A DNA stretch of 64,000 bases from Diplonema papillatum (Eukaryota; Euglenozoa; Diplonemea; Diplonemida; Diplonemidae): the NCBI GenBank assembly GCA_030068145.1, contig JAPJBO010000473.1:108505-172504 (forward strand), read 5' to 3'. Shown here in pieces: positions 1 through 10,360 of this stretch (positions are counted from its first letter, which is position 1; each line of letters opens with the position of its first letter). The translations under genes and the position numbers were made by a program. The notes under the pieces are model-generated. The model worked only from the letters and a program-made list of their open reading frames with translations. It had not been told where the DNA came from and searched no databases.

Positions 1-43
1 CGGCCCACGTTCCTCCCGTCACACCTTTGACTTATTCGCTCGC

Positions 44-93
44 TCTCTCTCTCTCCCTCTCTCTCTCTCTCTCTGGTTGTATTCATTTTCTAG
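44..93 (+). promoter_or_regulatory. Pyrimidine tract and splice acceptor
   Basis: A long CT-dinucleotide tract runs into TTCATTTTCTAG, a textbook polypyrimidine tract plus 3' splice site. The AG at 92-93 lies directly before an open frame that has no stop until 1449. This suggests that the first coding block in the window is an internal exon and that the gene begins to the left of the window. The CT tract could also be just a microsatellite in a 5' leader. Confidence 0.5.
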
Positions 94-129
94 GCGGTGG
101 AAGCTGTGATTACACTTTTTCGCCGCAAT

Positions 130-1449
130 ATGTCGGAGTCAGGTCTGAGCCTGCTGTCGTCGTTCGATGACGGGGGTCCTTTGGAGGACGCACCCCGGCA
201 AGTCAACGAGCCGCCGTTGCTGACGAAAGAAGAAAGGAAGCGGATAGAAGCTTGGATCGCGGAGGTGGCGAAATGCCGCGCGAGGGCAAAAGCGCTGAGA
301 CCCGACGAAGGCGGCGCCGGCTTGCGGGGCCTGCCACCGAAGGAAGCGTTCGCGGCGCAGGGCATCCCGTCCCGCGGCAGAGGGGCGGCCAAGCGCCGCC
401 GGCTACTCGAAGCGGACATCCGGTACCGCGAGAAGCAGCGCAGGCTCGCCATCCAAACCCCCGGAAGCTCTTCGGCGGGGAACACGGACCCAACCTCCGT
501 CCGCAGCACGCCCCCCGCATTCCTGACGGAACCCTGCCCGGCCCCGTACACCCGGAAGCGAGTCCTCGACCGCCGTCTCCTCGCAAACCAGCCGGCCCCA
601 CAACCCCACCCACCCCGCCCACCGCACGGCCTCGCAGACCAGCTCCGCATAGCCTCCCAACAGAGGGCGCTCACCCGTGAACTGTCCCCCGAATTAACCC
701 GGCCGGTGAACGCTCCGCGGGCAGCAGACCCCGGCTCGGGTTCCGCGAAGGTTGGCCAGCCCCAGCAGCCGCCGGGTGGTTTCGGCCAGTATACGTTCGG
801 GTACCCGCCTTCGGTGATGCGCGGCGCAGCGAGGGAGCAGGAGCCCGGCGGAGGCAGCGGGAGGGTGTCGCAGCATTCGGCGAGGGGAAGCAGGGCGCAG
901 CAACCTTCGTCGTTCGACTACTTGTCGACGCGGGCGCGGGGGTCGGACAGGGTGCAAGCCGACGTGCTGCCGCAAGACGTGCCGCCGGGCGGCGGAGACC
1001 GCGGCGGAGGCGGCAGCTTCTTCTCGCTGGGCGACCCGCCGCTGCCGTGGACCTACGACACCGCCGACTACCACGCGGCGGTCGACGCGGCCAGCCAGAA
1101 GAGGCAGCGCCGCCGGCAGCGCGACCGGCCGTACGTCGACTGCAACCGGCCCTTCGACGCCGAGAAGCTCTTCGACGACGAAATACTGCTGCCGCCCAAC
1201 TCGAGCGTTCCGTTCGCCACCAGCGGCAGTCCGTGGCCCCGCCCAGCCGACCGAGCCGCCGAGGGCTTCGACGACGCGTCCGCAATGCCGCCGTCGTTTC
1301 TGCTCGACAATTCGCCTCCAAGTGTGGACCGTGGAAGCTCCCAGCGCATGCAGCTCGTTGACGCTGGTGCATTGCCGAGCATGTACCCCACCACACCGCC
1401 CATGAGCCGCCCCGCCTATCCGGCTGTCTCGTCAGTACGTTGGATTTGA
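130..1449 (+). CDS. Unrecognised basic, Pro/Gly-rich protein (exon 1 of window)
   Basis: I do not recognise this protein. The frame is open from 94 and the first ATG is at 130 (MSESGLSLLSSF). It has an acidic N-terminus, a Lys/Arg-rich helical stretch (KEERKRIEAW, RGAAKRRRLLEADIRYREKQ) compatible with a nuclear signal, a long Pro/Gly/Ser-rich disordered middle, and a more ordered C-terminal part (PLPWTYDTADYHAAVDAA, then CNRPFDAEKLFDDEILLPP). A good splice donor (GTACGT) at 1435 would end the exon in phase 0, fifteen bases before the stop, so the written stop may not be used. GC is high like the blocks at 2400 and 4079, which may be further exons. The real product could be a chromatin or transcription-associated protein, but that is a guess from composition only. 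Confidence 0.5.
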   Translation: MSESGLSLLSSFDDGGPLEDAPRQVNEPPLLTKEERKRIEAWIAEVAKCRARAKALRPDEGGAGLRGLPPKEAFAAQGIPSRGRGAAKRRRLLEADIRYREKQRRLAIQTPGSSSAGNTDPTSVRSTPPAFLTEPCPAPYTRKRVLDRRLLANQPAPQPHPPRPPHGLADQLRIASQQRALTRELSPELTRPVNAPRAADPGSGSAKVGQPQQPPGGFGQYTFGYPPSVMRGAAREQEPGGGSGRVSQHSARGSRAQQPSSFDYLSTRARGSDRVQADVLPQDVPPGGGDRGGGGSFFSLGDPPLPWTYDTADYHAAVDAASQKRQRRRQRDRPYVDCNRPFDAEKLFDDEILLPPNSSVPFATSGSPWPRPADRAAEGFDDASAMPPSFLLDNSPPSVDRGSSQRMQLVDAGALPSMYPTTPPMSRPAYPAVSSVRWI

Positions 1450-2399
1450 GTGCTTGTTCACACAGAAAACACACCCAGCCCGACCAGAGGCCCATTGTTC
1501 TTGTTCGAGAACCCCATTCCAAGTGTTGGACCGTGCAGATTCCAGCGCATGCAGCTCGTTGATGCCGGTGCCTGGCACGAGCAAGTGGCATGACGCAACC
1601 GCACGACACATCCGTGGTTCTTTTGTTTACAGGACAAAAAACACAAGTGCAGCAAGAAGCCGATGACGTGGCAGTTGTGTCGAGGAGTTCAAGCACACGT
1701 ATCTACAACCCGCTTCCTCAACAGGCAAACAAACTATTTCCCCCACACCGCGCGTGCGATTACTGAGTACGCACCAAAATCTTTCATCCAAAGAAGTTCT
1801 GCTGCCGCCGATTTCTGCTGCCTCTTCCTTCTCGTTCCGCTGCTCGCTTCAAAAGCAGGAGGAAGCTACGCCGGACGAGAGGGGGGCGGCACGGTGTCGG
1901 TGGCCCGAGATTCTTGTTCCCTTTCCCTCTCTCACCTGGTCTATTCTTTTCGCGGGTGCCGTTGCCTTTTTTCAGCCTTTGCCTCCACTTCGAGCTCAGC
2001 GAGAGACGCTTGAAATAGCGTAGAGGCCGCAGAACCTGGCAAGTCTTCAAGTCTTCAGGCCGTCAACAAAAGAATTCGCAGAGGCAGACTGGCCCACCCA
2101 CGGCGAGACGAGGCAACTTCTGAAGATGTAGGGAGCGTGTCGTTGAGCACAGTCTGGCAATTGGCGGCAGGCGTTGTTGTGACCCCCTTTCTGGTCGCTA
2201 TACGTTGCACGTCTGCGCTGGACACTGCGACGAGCACGCAGTTTGCACCCGTGGTTTGGGTCGATGGGGCTCCAATTAGAGACGTGTCCTTTACATGTGG
2301 TCAACGAGACTTTAGGTGGGAAACCGTGCGCGTTGGCAGAAACCGGCGAAGGAGATCCATCGTCAGATTTCTACTTTCAATGATTGCACGAACTCGGTC
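1450..2399. other. Probable intron/spacer with partial copy of exon end
   Basis: No convincing gene. Bases 1519-1583 are a diverged copy of 1319-1383, which is the coding end of the previous exon; the best shared core is CCAGCGCATGCAGCTCGTTG. If the three flanking blocks form one gene, this stretch is its first intron. Confidence 0.45.
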
Positions 2400-3779
2400 A
2401 TGGCACGCACTGCATCGAGAAGAATCACAAAGGAAAAGGAACCACTGCCAAGGTGGGCAACACGGGGCTTCTGCATGAATGATGAGGAAGAGCCTTTGGT
2501 GCAAAAGCAGCGAGCGCTGACGAGCGGGAGCTTGCCGGGTGGCCCCCCATCAGCGGCAGCTGACAACGTTGAAGGGAAGGTTCCGGAGGCGAGTCAACGT
2601 GCTGCGGAACAACATTCGGCCCACGTCGATGGCGCCGAAAGTGATGCTGACCGGGAAACAACACCAGCCAACAAAGAGCTGCAAGCCAGCGGGGACGCCA
2701 ACGAGGTATCAATCACGTTGGAGGCCGGGTTTGCTCCCACCGGGCAAGAGAGCATTTCCGCCGCCGCCGGGATTCGCACCCAGGAGGACCGAGAGGAAGG
2801 GTTCCACGCAGCCGAGAGGACAGTGGGCTCGGAAGCAGTTTTGAGCACACACGGAGACGACGATGGAGACGTCGAAAACAGCGCCGAGAGAGGCTACGGC
2901 GACAGAAATGGAGAAGACGAAGCGGACGGCACGTTTGGGACAATACCCGACAACACCAGTGCTTCTGACAACGCTGGCGACAGAATTGAGATGAAGGAAC
3001 AAGGCCCGCAGGCGGATGATCCGGACTGCGGGGCCACTGAGAAGAATGAAGATGCACCGGGGAACTGTGACACTTTCGGAAGTGAAGATGTTGACGACGA
3101 CCGACCGGAGACGAAGGCGACCGCCGGCACCGCTGATGAGACGCGGGGGGGGCGAGCCTCCGAAAAGGTTGAGGTGGCAGCGGGCAGCCCCTCCCGCGTC
3201 GGGCCTCGCGGTAGAACCAAAGCAGTTGGGAGCCCTGCCGCCGCCGCCGCTGCCGCGGCGAAGAACACAACGAAGGTGACCTTCCAACCTTGTTCCCCGC
3301 AGCGAGGCCTCGCGGGAACGAGGGACGAGAACCGAGGCGAGGATGGTCCGGAAGCCGAAGGGGGGATATCCTTGGCAATCCCTGGCCGTGGGGACCCGGA
3401 CGTAGAGCAGCGGGCAGCCGGAGTGCTGCTGAGCGTTTCCGAAGCGGGCGGCGGCGGCGAAAAAAGGGCGAAGCCGGCGGCCTCGAACCCCGCCCCGGCC
3501 AAGAAGCCGAGAGATCGCCAGGCCGGCATCAACGGCGGCAGCGGCGGCAAGAGCGGCGCCGGGAGGACGAGGCGTCCGTCGGCGGCCGGGCTCAAACCCG
3601 CACTGTCGGCAGCGCCTGTCAACGGCAAGCTGCGAGCCGTCCGGGGGAAGATGATGCCGCCCCTGCTGCGGCGCGGGCTGGTTGCACACTTCGGGCTCAG
3701 GGAAAAAGGTCTGCCGTTCGGAGTTTTTAGTTCTAACAATCTTGCCCGGGTTGCCCTTCAATGTATTGTGCAGGCTTAA
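2400..3779 (+). CDS. Hypothetical acidic, low-complexity protein
   Basis: A 459-codon frame from the ATG at 2400 (MARTASRRITKEKEPLPRW); the frame stays open upstream to 2316. The sequence is Glu/Asp/Gly/Ala-rich and predicted to be disordered, with an Ala8 run near the middle and basic patches toward the end (KKPRDRQ, GRTRRPS). I recognise no domain. Opposite-strand frames of similar length exist here because of the high GC, so coding status rests mainly on biased composition. It may be an internal exon of the same gene as 130-1449 and 4079-4843; no strong donor near its end decides this. Confidence 0.4.
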   Translation: MARTASRRITKEKEPLPRWATRGFCMNDEEEPLVQKQRALTSGSLPGGPPSAAADNVEGKVPEASQRAAEQHSAHVDGAESDADRETTPANKELQASGDANEVSITLEAGFAPTGQESISAAAGIRTQEDREEGFHAAERTVGSEAVLSTHGDDDGDVENSAERGYGDRNGEDEADGTFGTIPDNTSASDNAGDRIEMKEQGPQADDPDCGATEKNEDAPGNCDTFGSEDVDDDRPETKATAGTADETRGGRASEKVEVAAGSPSRVGPRGRTKAVGSPAAAAAAAAKNTTKVTFQPCSPQRGLAGTRDENRGEDGPEAEGGISLAIPGRGDPDVEQRAAGVLLSVSEAGGGGEKRAKPAASNPAPAKKPRDRQAGINGGSGGKSGAGRTRRPSAAGLKPALSAAPVNGKLRAVRGKMMPPLLRRGLVAHFGLREKGLPFGVFSSNNLARVALQCIVQA

Positions 3780-4078
3780 AAAGACGTAGGCAGCATGTTT
3801 TGGTGGTTGATCAGAATTCCAAACCTGAATATACACAGGGTAAATACAAATGGGAAAACGATCACCCGGCACGCACAAACAAAACGAAGCGCCTGTCTTT
3901 GTTGATCGGACCGCAGAACAGGGCGTCCAGCATGCGCTTGAATCTTCCGCGGGCTACTCTTAGCCAGGAAGAACAAACGATGCTGAGACGTCGTTGACGA
4001 CATGGCCATCCGCTAAAAATCCTCAAGCAAACGTGATCTCTCTTTACATTCAACCATGACTTCCCCCCGACAGGCGCG

Positions 4079-4843
4079 ATGACGACAGACGAGGAGTACT
4101 GGCTGTCGAAGCCCCAGCGGCCGTTCAACTTGAACAGCGCCATCTACGACACGCGGCGGATCCCTACCTCCACCGACGTCGAAGGGTGCATCCTGAGGCT
4201 GACGGCCGTGCACGCCCCCGCCGCGACAGCCGCGAACCCTGCGGCCGCAGGTGCAAACGGCTCCGGCAGCGACCGGCTGCCGAAGTCGCTGGGCGACTTG
4301 CTGGCCTTCTCCAGGGCGAAGCTCGGGCGCCACACCGAGCTGCTGCCGCAGCAGGCCTCCGCCGGGCGCCTGGCGCCGTCTTCTTCGCCCTGCTCGCAGC
4401 GCTGCGCCGGCGGCTCGCGCCCGCTGGCGGCAGACGTGGCCCGGATGCGCCGAACGGCCGACAGAGCCGCCGGCAGACCCCGCCAGGGCCGCACGCCTCC
4501 CCCCGAAGCAGCCGCAGCAGCCCCGGCGACACCCCCCCCGCAGCCGCGGGATATGGCCGAGATGACCGTGCCGGAGCTTGTGCAGCACGCCCGGGAGTAC
4601 CGCGTCGAGGCGGCAGCAGCCGCCGCCGCCGCCGGGCGGGGGGCGGCCCGACACAAGGCGCTGGTGTCGCGTGAGGCTGCGAAGGCGGTGCCGGGTGCCA
4701 TTCTGGCCGTTGCGCCGGGCATGCAGCGCGCCCCGGTGGCCATGCCCATGCCTTCGGCCGCAGCTTCCAGCAAGCCGCGCACGCCCGCCCCGCTGTTTGA
4801 GTTGCCGGAGCCCCTTCAATACGCGAGACTCGCGGTCTCTTAA
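4079..4843 (+). CDS. Unrecognised Ala-rich protein/exon with conserved-looking N-terminus
   Basis: A 254-codon frame from the ATG at 4079 (MTTDEEYWLSKPQRPFNLN). A pyrimidine-rich stretch ending in CCCCCCGACAG at 4073 is a plausible acceptor just before it, so this may be an exon rather than a first exon. The first 45 residues look structured (PFNLNSAIYDTRRIPTSTDV). The rest is Ala/Pro-rich with an Ala8 run, followed by a segment rich in Met, Pro and Ala. The part from about 4430 on is repeated twice more downstream, where a TAA stop at 4841 becomes GAA in the next copy. I cannot assign a function. Confidence 0.5.
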   Translation: MTTDEEYWLSKPQRPFNLNSAIYDTRRIPTSTDVEGCILRLTAVHAPAATAANPAAAGANGSGSDRLPKSLGDLLAFSRAKLGRHTELLPQQASAGRLAPSSSPCSQRCAGGSRPLAADVARMRRTADRAAGRPRQGRTPPPEAAAAAPATPPPQPRDMAEMTVPELVQHAREYRVEAAAAAAAAGRGAARHKALVSREAAKAVPGAILAVAPGMQRAPVAMPMPSAAASSKPRTPAPLFELPEPLQYARLAVS

Positions 4844-6140
4844 CCCTCAACCAATGAGCTCGTCTTCGCGAGTTCGACGGTTCAGTGGTGGACTACGTGT
4901 TTGCCATGGGAAAAGTGGACTCTCAGGATTCAGATTTTGAGGCCGTCGGTAGGTATTTGCGCACGGCCACACCTGTTCCCCCAGCAAGCCACGCCTGCCC
5001 TCGTTAAGTGGACTCGTCTTGTCACGGGGGTCCCATTGCTTGCCGCACTGCGCCTTGGTTCCCGCCCGCAGGCGGCAGACGTGGCCCGGGTGCACCGAAC
5101 AGCCGACAGAGCCGCCAAGGCCGCACGACTCCCCCCGAAGCAGCCGCAGCAGCCCCGGCGACACCCCCCCCGCAGCCGCGGGATATGGCCGAGATGACCG
5201 TGCCGGAGCTTGTGCAGCACACCCGGGAGTACCGCGTCGAGGCGGCAGCAGCCGCCGCCGCCGCCGGGCGGGGGGCGGCCCGACACAAGGCGCTGGTGTC
5301 GCGCGAGGCTGCGAAGGCGGTGCCGGGTACCATTCTGGCCGTTGCGCCGGGCATGCAGCGCGCCCCGGTGGCCATGCCCATGCCTTCGGCCGCAGCTTCC
5401 AGCAAGCCGCGCACGCCCGCCCCGCTGTTTGAGTTGCCGGAGCCCCTTCAATACGCGAGACTCGCGGTCTCTGAACCCTCGCAACCAATGAACTCGTCTT
5501 CGCGAGTTCTACGGTTCAGTGGTGGTGAACTACGAGTTTGCCATGGGAAAAGTGGACTCTCAGGATTCAGATTTTGAGGCCGCCGGTAGGTATGCGCACG
5601 GCAACGCACCTGTTCCCCTAGCAAGCTACGCCTGCCCTCATTAAGTGGACTCGTCTTGTGCGAGGGGTCCCATTGCTTGCCGCACTGCACCTTTGGTTCC
5701 CGCCCGCAGGCGGCAGACGTGGCCCGGGTGCACCGAACAGCCGACAGAGCCGCCAAGGCCGCACGACTCCCCCCGAAGCAGCCGCAGCAGCCCCGGCGAC
5801 ACCCCCCCCGCAGCCGCGGGATATGGCCGAGATGACCGTGCCGGAGCTTGTGCAGCACACCCGGGAGTACCGCGTCGAGGCGGCAGCAGCCGCCGCCGCC
5901 GCCGGGCGGGGGGCGGCCCGACACAAGGCGCTGGTGTCGCGTGAGGCTGCGAAGGCGGTGCCGGGTGCCATTCTGGCCGTTGCGCCGGGCATGCACCAAG
6001 GCCGCACGCCTCCCCCCGCCGCCGCGGGATATGGCCGAGATGACCGTGCGGGAGCTTGTGCAGCACGCCCGGGAGAAGCGGCTGCCGCCTCCGCCGCCGC
6101 CGCCGCCTTGCGGGGGGCGGCCCGACACAGACGCTGAAAC
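4430..6140 (+). repeat. Tandem triplication of an exon-plus-intron unit (about 640 bp)
   Basis: Three copies start at about 4430, 5072 and 5711 (GCGGCAGACGTGGCCCGG), spaced 642 and 639 bp, and a short fourth fragment follows from about 5994 to 6100. Each full unit contains the Ala-rich coding segment, then a spacer with a donor-like GGTAGGTA (4948, 5586) and an acceptor-like CCCGCCCGCAG before the next copy. Copies 2 and 3 carry a 13-base deletion relative to copy 1 (near 5118 and 5757), which changes the frame entering the Ala-rich part. Copy 2 loses the stop of copy 1 and reads on to 5577. The high identity means the duplication is recent. Confidence 0.9.
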
Positions 6141-6712
6141 GAATCAGATTTGAAGCCGCGCTTACATACGTAGAATGAGCGCATGCACTGCCCACTCCCC
6201 TGGCAGAATACCCTAGCCTGCCCCGCTGCTTTGGCAAGTTCTATGTGTTTATGAAAAAGTCGATTCCTGGGGATTAAATTCCGAGGCCGCCTATTGGTAA
6301 TTTCCGCTCGGACACACCCGGTGTCCTCAAAACAATCACTGGTCGGCCACCGTTTTACGCCACCTGACACCAGACTCAACGTCGCCATTGTGTCTGCAGG
6401 GATAACACAGGTTGAAGCTCAGACCATTCCAATCACGTTCTTGCTTCCGCCCCCGTCCTTCGTTCAAAGGAGAGAGCAGCACGTTGCCATTGCCATGGTC
6501 AACTCTGCGTGATCTCCCTCTCACCGCCGCGTTGAAAACGCGTTTGTTTTCTTTCAGCGGCCCGCTGCAGAAATCAGTTTCTGTTTTCCCCATCACGCCG
6601 CCGAAGGCCGCGCAGCAGCCCAGCAACGACGGCGATCCCCGTGCGACAGATTCACGAGCCGCTGTCGCCAACGAAACGACTTCCGGTGGCCGTAGTAGTA
6701 CGGGGAGAGAGG
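6141..6712. other. Spacer without recognisable gene
   Basis: Short frames on both strands show no domain or codon bias. The stretch separates the triplicated exon from the inverted-repeat element. Confidence 0.6.
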
Positions 6713-6744
6713 AAGTACGTGCGCTCGGCTTAAGGCCGGCGGGG

Positions 6745-7344
6745 CGAGACTGGAGGCAGCAGCAAGTTCGGGCGAAGCTAAGTTCTCTGGTGAAGCAAAG
6801 TTCGGGCGCAGCTGAGTTCGGGCGAAGCAAAGTTCGCACGAAGCTCACTGCTCAGTTCTGGTGAGATGATGCAAAGTTTGGGCGAAGCTAAGTTCTGGTG
6901 AAGCAAAGTTCGGGCGCAGCTGAGTTCGGGCGAAGCAAAGTTCGCACGAAGCTCACTGCTCAGTTCTGGTGAGATGATGCAAAGTTTGGGCGAAGCTAAG
7001 TTCTGGTGAAGCAAAGTTCGGGCGAAGCTGAGTTCGGGCGCAGCAAAGTTCGGGAGTAGCTAAGTTCTGGTGAAGCAAAGTTCGGGTTCTGGTGATGCTG
7101 AGTTCGGCGTGTAGCAAGTTTGGCCTGTCATGGCAAGTTCGGCGCCAATACCCGGGGAGACCCCCCCCGGACCCCCGACTCAGTTTCCCGTGGTGACCCA
7201 AATACCGCAAGATACTGAGAAACTCCGCAAGAAACGCAAATTTCGGGCGCATTAGACCCCGAAACCCAACAAACCTCGAAAACAATCTGGGTTGGCTCGA
7301 ATAGAGGTTATTCACATTGTATGTTCATAGGACCTCCAGTCTCG
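6745..7344 (-). mobile_element. 600-bp element with 12-bp terminal inverted repeats and satellite core
   Basis: The element begins with CGAGACTGGAGG (6745-6756) and ends with its reverse complement (7333-7344). Read on the minus strand it has the same order as the larger element at 51144-52384: an end segment with the TATTCGAGCC and TATGAACAT words, a middle with GCGTTTCTTGCGGAG-type sequence, and a core of 16-bp repeats. Homology with the larger element also continues about 25 bp outside the 6745 end (to about 6720). It encodes no protein, so it is a non-autonomous element or decayed copy. No clear target duplication is visible. Confidence 0.75.
6764..7090. repeat. 16-bp tandem repeat with ~109-bp higher-order unit
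   Basis: Variants of AAGTTCGGGCGAAGC recur every 16 bp. A longer unit of about 109 bp is present twice almost perfectly (about 6786-6894 and 6896-7003). The same 16-bp family, in reverse orientation, fills 51770-52360. Confidence 0.85.
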
Positions 7345-7728
7345 AACTATTAGTTAGGAAACCGGAAACTCCCGGTCTATGAAGCTCTCGCTACGATTGC
7401 AACGACGTGTGGAAGCATCGCAAGTTCGATGTTGAAAACTTCCTCCTGCCAGTCATCTCTCTTTATTTCACGAGCCCATACTGAGACAACCAACTGACAC
7501 CGAAACCCCCATCGCGCCTGAACCGTGATTTTTTGGTGATGGGAACAGCTTTGGCCTTGCGCCGGGACAACGAGGTACAGAGAAGAAATTAAAACAAGTA
7601 TCGCCTCACAAAACCCCACCGGCACTGCGTTCTTACGGTCATCGCTACCGCGTTGCTGCCAGCCCTTTGATGTTCCTGCACAGAACACCCACACGCAGAG
7701 AATTCAAGAAGAGAGCAACTCAGCAAAT

Positions 7729-9190
7729 ATGGGAGTCCAGAAGCAGACGATCACGCCCGGCGACGGCGTGACGTTCCCGAAGGCGGGTGACAAGCTCACC
7801 ATGCACTACACCGGCACGCTGACGTCGGTATGCGGGTCACTTGGACGAGAAGGTGAGACTACAGGCATCGGTTCGCTCTGTCAAAAGTCGTAAATTTGTT
7901 GCATTGGTGTGATTGTCAGGCCTTCGACTACCCTGAGCAACGCACTATGCACACTCCGTGTCTACGTCACAGCAGATGGAACGCGTCTGTTACGTCGCCG
8001 CGGAGGCGGCCTACGAGCGGGTGTCATTGTGGCCTCCCGGCCGGAGCCATCGTTGGATGACCCTTCGCTCGTTTCTTCGCGTTTGCGTCGGTTCGCGCGT
8101 CGGATGGACGCAGCCGGGGGCTGCGCATTGGGCGGCGCTCGTCGGGCGGGGGTGTTGGCCCGGAGTCAAAAGTCAATAACGAATGGCAAAGGAAAGTAAT
8201 CACCACCCGAAACATAAGCAGTAAATCTGGGTTCAGCGCCAGAGTGTCAGCGTTCAACAAATACTGCTGCACCGAAGAGAACTTTCCTGCAACGGCTGGA
8301 CATGAAAAGGTCAAACAAAACCAACCGAAAAGTGCTAAACCAGTAGAAAAACCGACTTGTTTCCTTCCCGTACACGCGAAGAACAAGAATCTTTCACCGT
8401 ATCATCTCACCATGATTTTCAGTTGGTGTTATGCGGTTGTTTCCTTTTTTAGAGGAAGACCTCAACTCTGGATTTGATGCCTAATAGGTGAGACCTGCAA
8501 TGGGAACCGAGAAGTGAAAATCAAGTGGAACCCGTCGGCACATAACGCTTTAACATGAAACACAGAACGGTTCCAAGTTTGACTCGAGCGTCGACAAGGG
8601 CAGGCCGTTCTCGTTCACGATTGGCGTTGGGCAGGTCATCAAGGGTTGGGACGAGGGCGTCATCCAGATGAGCGTCGGCGAGAAGGCGAAGCTTCTTATC
8701 ACCTCTGACTACGGCTACGGTACGACTTCCAATTTCTTTGTGGTGCGGAAAGGTCAAGAATGGTAGTGAACTTGATCAATGTTGGTTAATGCATCACGAT
8801 GCTGACACCCACAGCAGTCGGTCACGTTCACCGAGCTCTGCTGTGTAGCGTGGGACGGTGCGTCGAGAGTGCTAGCCATGAGTGTTGCCTATAGACGGTT
8901 TGCACTCTGCGAGGCACCCCTCCTATTTTTCCGCTAGCACAAACAAAAGAAAGCGCCATACTAATTAATAATTTTGGCTTCTTTGGATTTGTTCAAGATT
9001 GAATCTGGTTTGAATCTGGCAAGGTACCGATATTGGTGTTCAGGCCTGACCCGAAAAACGGAAGTTCGATGACTGGAGACCAAAAGGGTAAATCAATACA
9101 CTCCAATGAACAGGTGCCCGCGGTGCCGGTGGCGTGATCCCGCCGAACGCTGACCTCACGTTCGAAGTCGAGCTTCTGCAGATCAACTAA
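7729..9190 (+). CDS. FKBP1A-like: FKBP12-type peptidyl-prolyl cis-trans isomerase
   Basis: Exons 7729-7827, 8566-8719 and 9114-9190 join in phase to give 109 residues, the size of FKBP12. The start [13 protein letters not shown], the FKBP hallmarks [27 protein letters not shown] and the ending FEVELLQIN are all present, including the core tryptophan and the tyrosines of the drug-binding pocket. The protein isomerises Xaa-Pro bonds in the cytosol. In other eukaryotes it binds FK506/rapamycin and modulates calcineurin or TOR; that role is inferred here. Intron 1 (7828-8565) carries an insert of about 275 bp. Both introns are GT-AG, and the splice sites are supported by reading-frame continuity and family length. 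Confidence 0.95.
7890..8164 (+). mobile_element. Insertion in FKBP12 intron 1, flanked by 10-bp direct repeats
   Basis: The 10-mer GTCAAAAGTC occurs at 7880-7889 and 8165-8174, bracketing 275 bp that look like an insertion with a target-site duplication. The left ~100 bp of the insert (from TTTGTTGCATTGGTGTG) is nearly identical to 14599-14696 in an XPB intron. The rest is GC-rich. No poly-A tail or clear terminal inverted repeat is seen. Confidence 0.65.
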
Positions 9191-10360
9191 GCGGAGGAGC
9201 GAAAGACGTAACAAAATATGTAAGGAAAGCCTTCGTGACTCGCCTTGGCGAGGCACTTTTCCTTCTTCTGTCCTTATTATTTTCTTTTCTTTTCGGTTTA
9301 CCAAACATGCATTGTTGAGGGCTCGGCACCGGCAAAAGCGGCGTCTTGTTTGCGTCCTGAGTCCACGTTTAAACGGTCAGCCAGGCAGGAGAACACCACC
9401 CCTCTTTTTTGTGTTGACAATGCATTGTTGGTACCAGTTAACAGCGTACTACATGAAACTTACCGAAGCAGTGAGTTCCGCTAGTGCGCACCCTTTAGCA
9501 AGCACCTGCTTTGCGGGAAGTACTATGGAGGCATTTGTTGCAATTTGCAAAGGAGAACATGCGCACCTTTGGGTGCCAGACCGTCCTATTGAAAAGAGAC
9601 GAAGCTGTATTGTTCTCCTCTCTACTCTACGGAGCCTCCTTTGGAACCAGTTAACCAGGCGCCTGCCGAGTATTTCCCGCACAAAGTCGCCACCTCCCGG
9701 CTGGGCCGCCTGCTCCCCACCCCGGCACGAAAGAGCTTTTCCGGGTGGCTTCAACCCGAAGAGACTCTGGCGTGTTTTGCGTGGAACGTCTTGTCGGGGT
9801 GGCCCGGTAAAGACCTGGTGGTAGACCACACAGAATGTCGTTACTGGCCAGCCCGATCTAGTCTTTCCTTCTTCTTCGTTTTTTTTGTTGTTTGCAAGAA
9901 CGGGAGTTCCGGCCTGCGGGTGTTCTGGACCACTGTGTTTCGGGCGTCAACCGGGCGAATTGGACAACATGACGAGACTACCGATGCCAGTCACACTTCT
10001 TCTTGGCACCCCTTTTGCTGTTTACTTCGTCTTGTATGTTGTGCGAGTATTTCTTCATTGCTTCTCCTTTCTTTTTCCCCTTTTTAACAACAACAGCGCT
10101 CAGCGGTCAAGTTGTCTTCTAGTCTGTTGTGCTAGAGACGATTCCGGACTGTTGGTTAATAAGGGCGGATTCACGCGCTGTAAACAGAGCTTGGAATGTG
10201 CTGCCAAAGCATCTGACTTATCGAACCCGTAGCTAGCATGTTCAGGTAGTTGGTTTAAATACAAGCTTGCGATTACTGCCCGGACGAGAGACGGAGGGGT
10301 TACCGGGCCCACTGGTATTCGAACTTACCGACGCCAAATGGTCGGTTGCAGGTGGAGTTA
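9191..10360. other. Intergenic, no recognisable gene
   Basis: Frames of up to about 170 codons occur on both strands but show no known domain, no shared splice logic and no consistent codon bias. Nothing else stands out. Confidence 0.6.

Noticed and set aside
2709-3878. Minus-strand 389-codon frame opposite 2400-3779
   Set aside because: Antisense shadow in GC-rich DNA; composition Arg/Pro/Ser-rich with no domain, and it crosses the end of the plus-strand block.
9449-9829. Minus-strand 126-codon frame
   Set aside because: No domain, no splice partner, and overlapped by equally long plus-strand frames.
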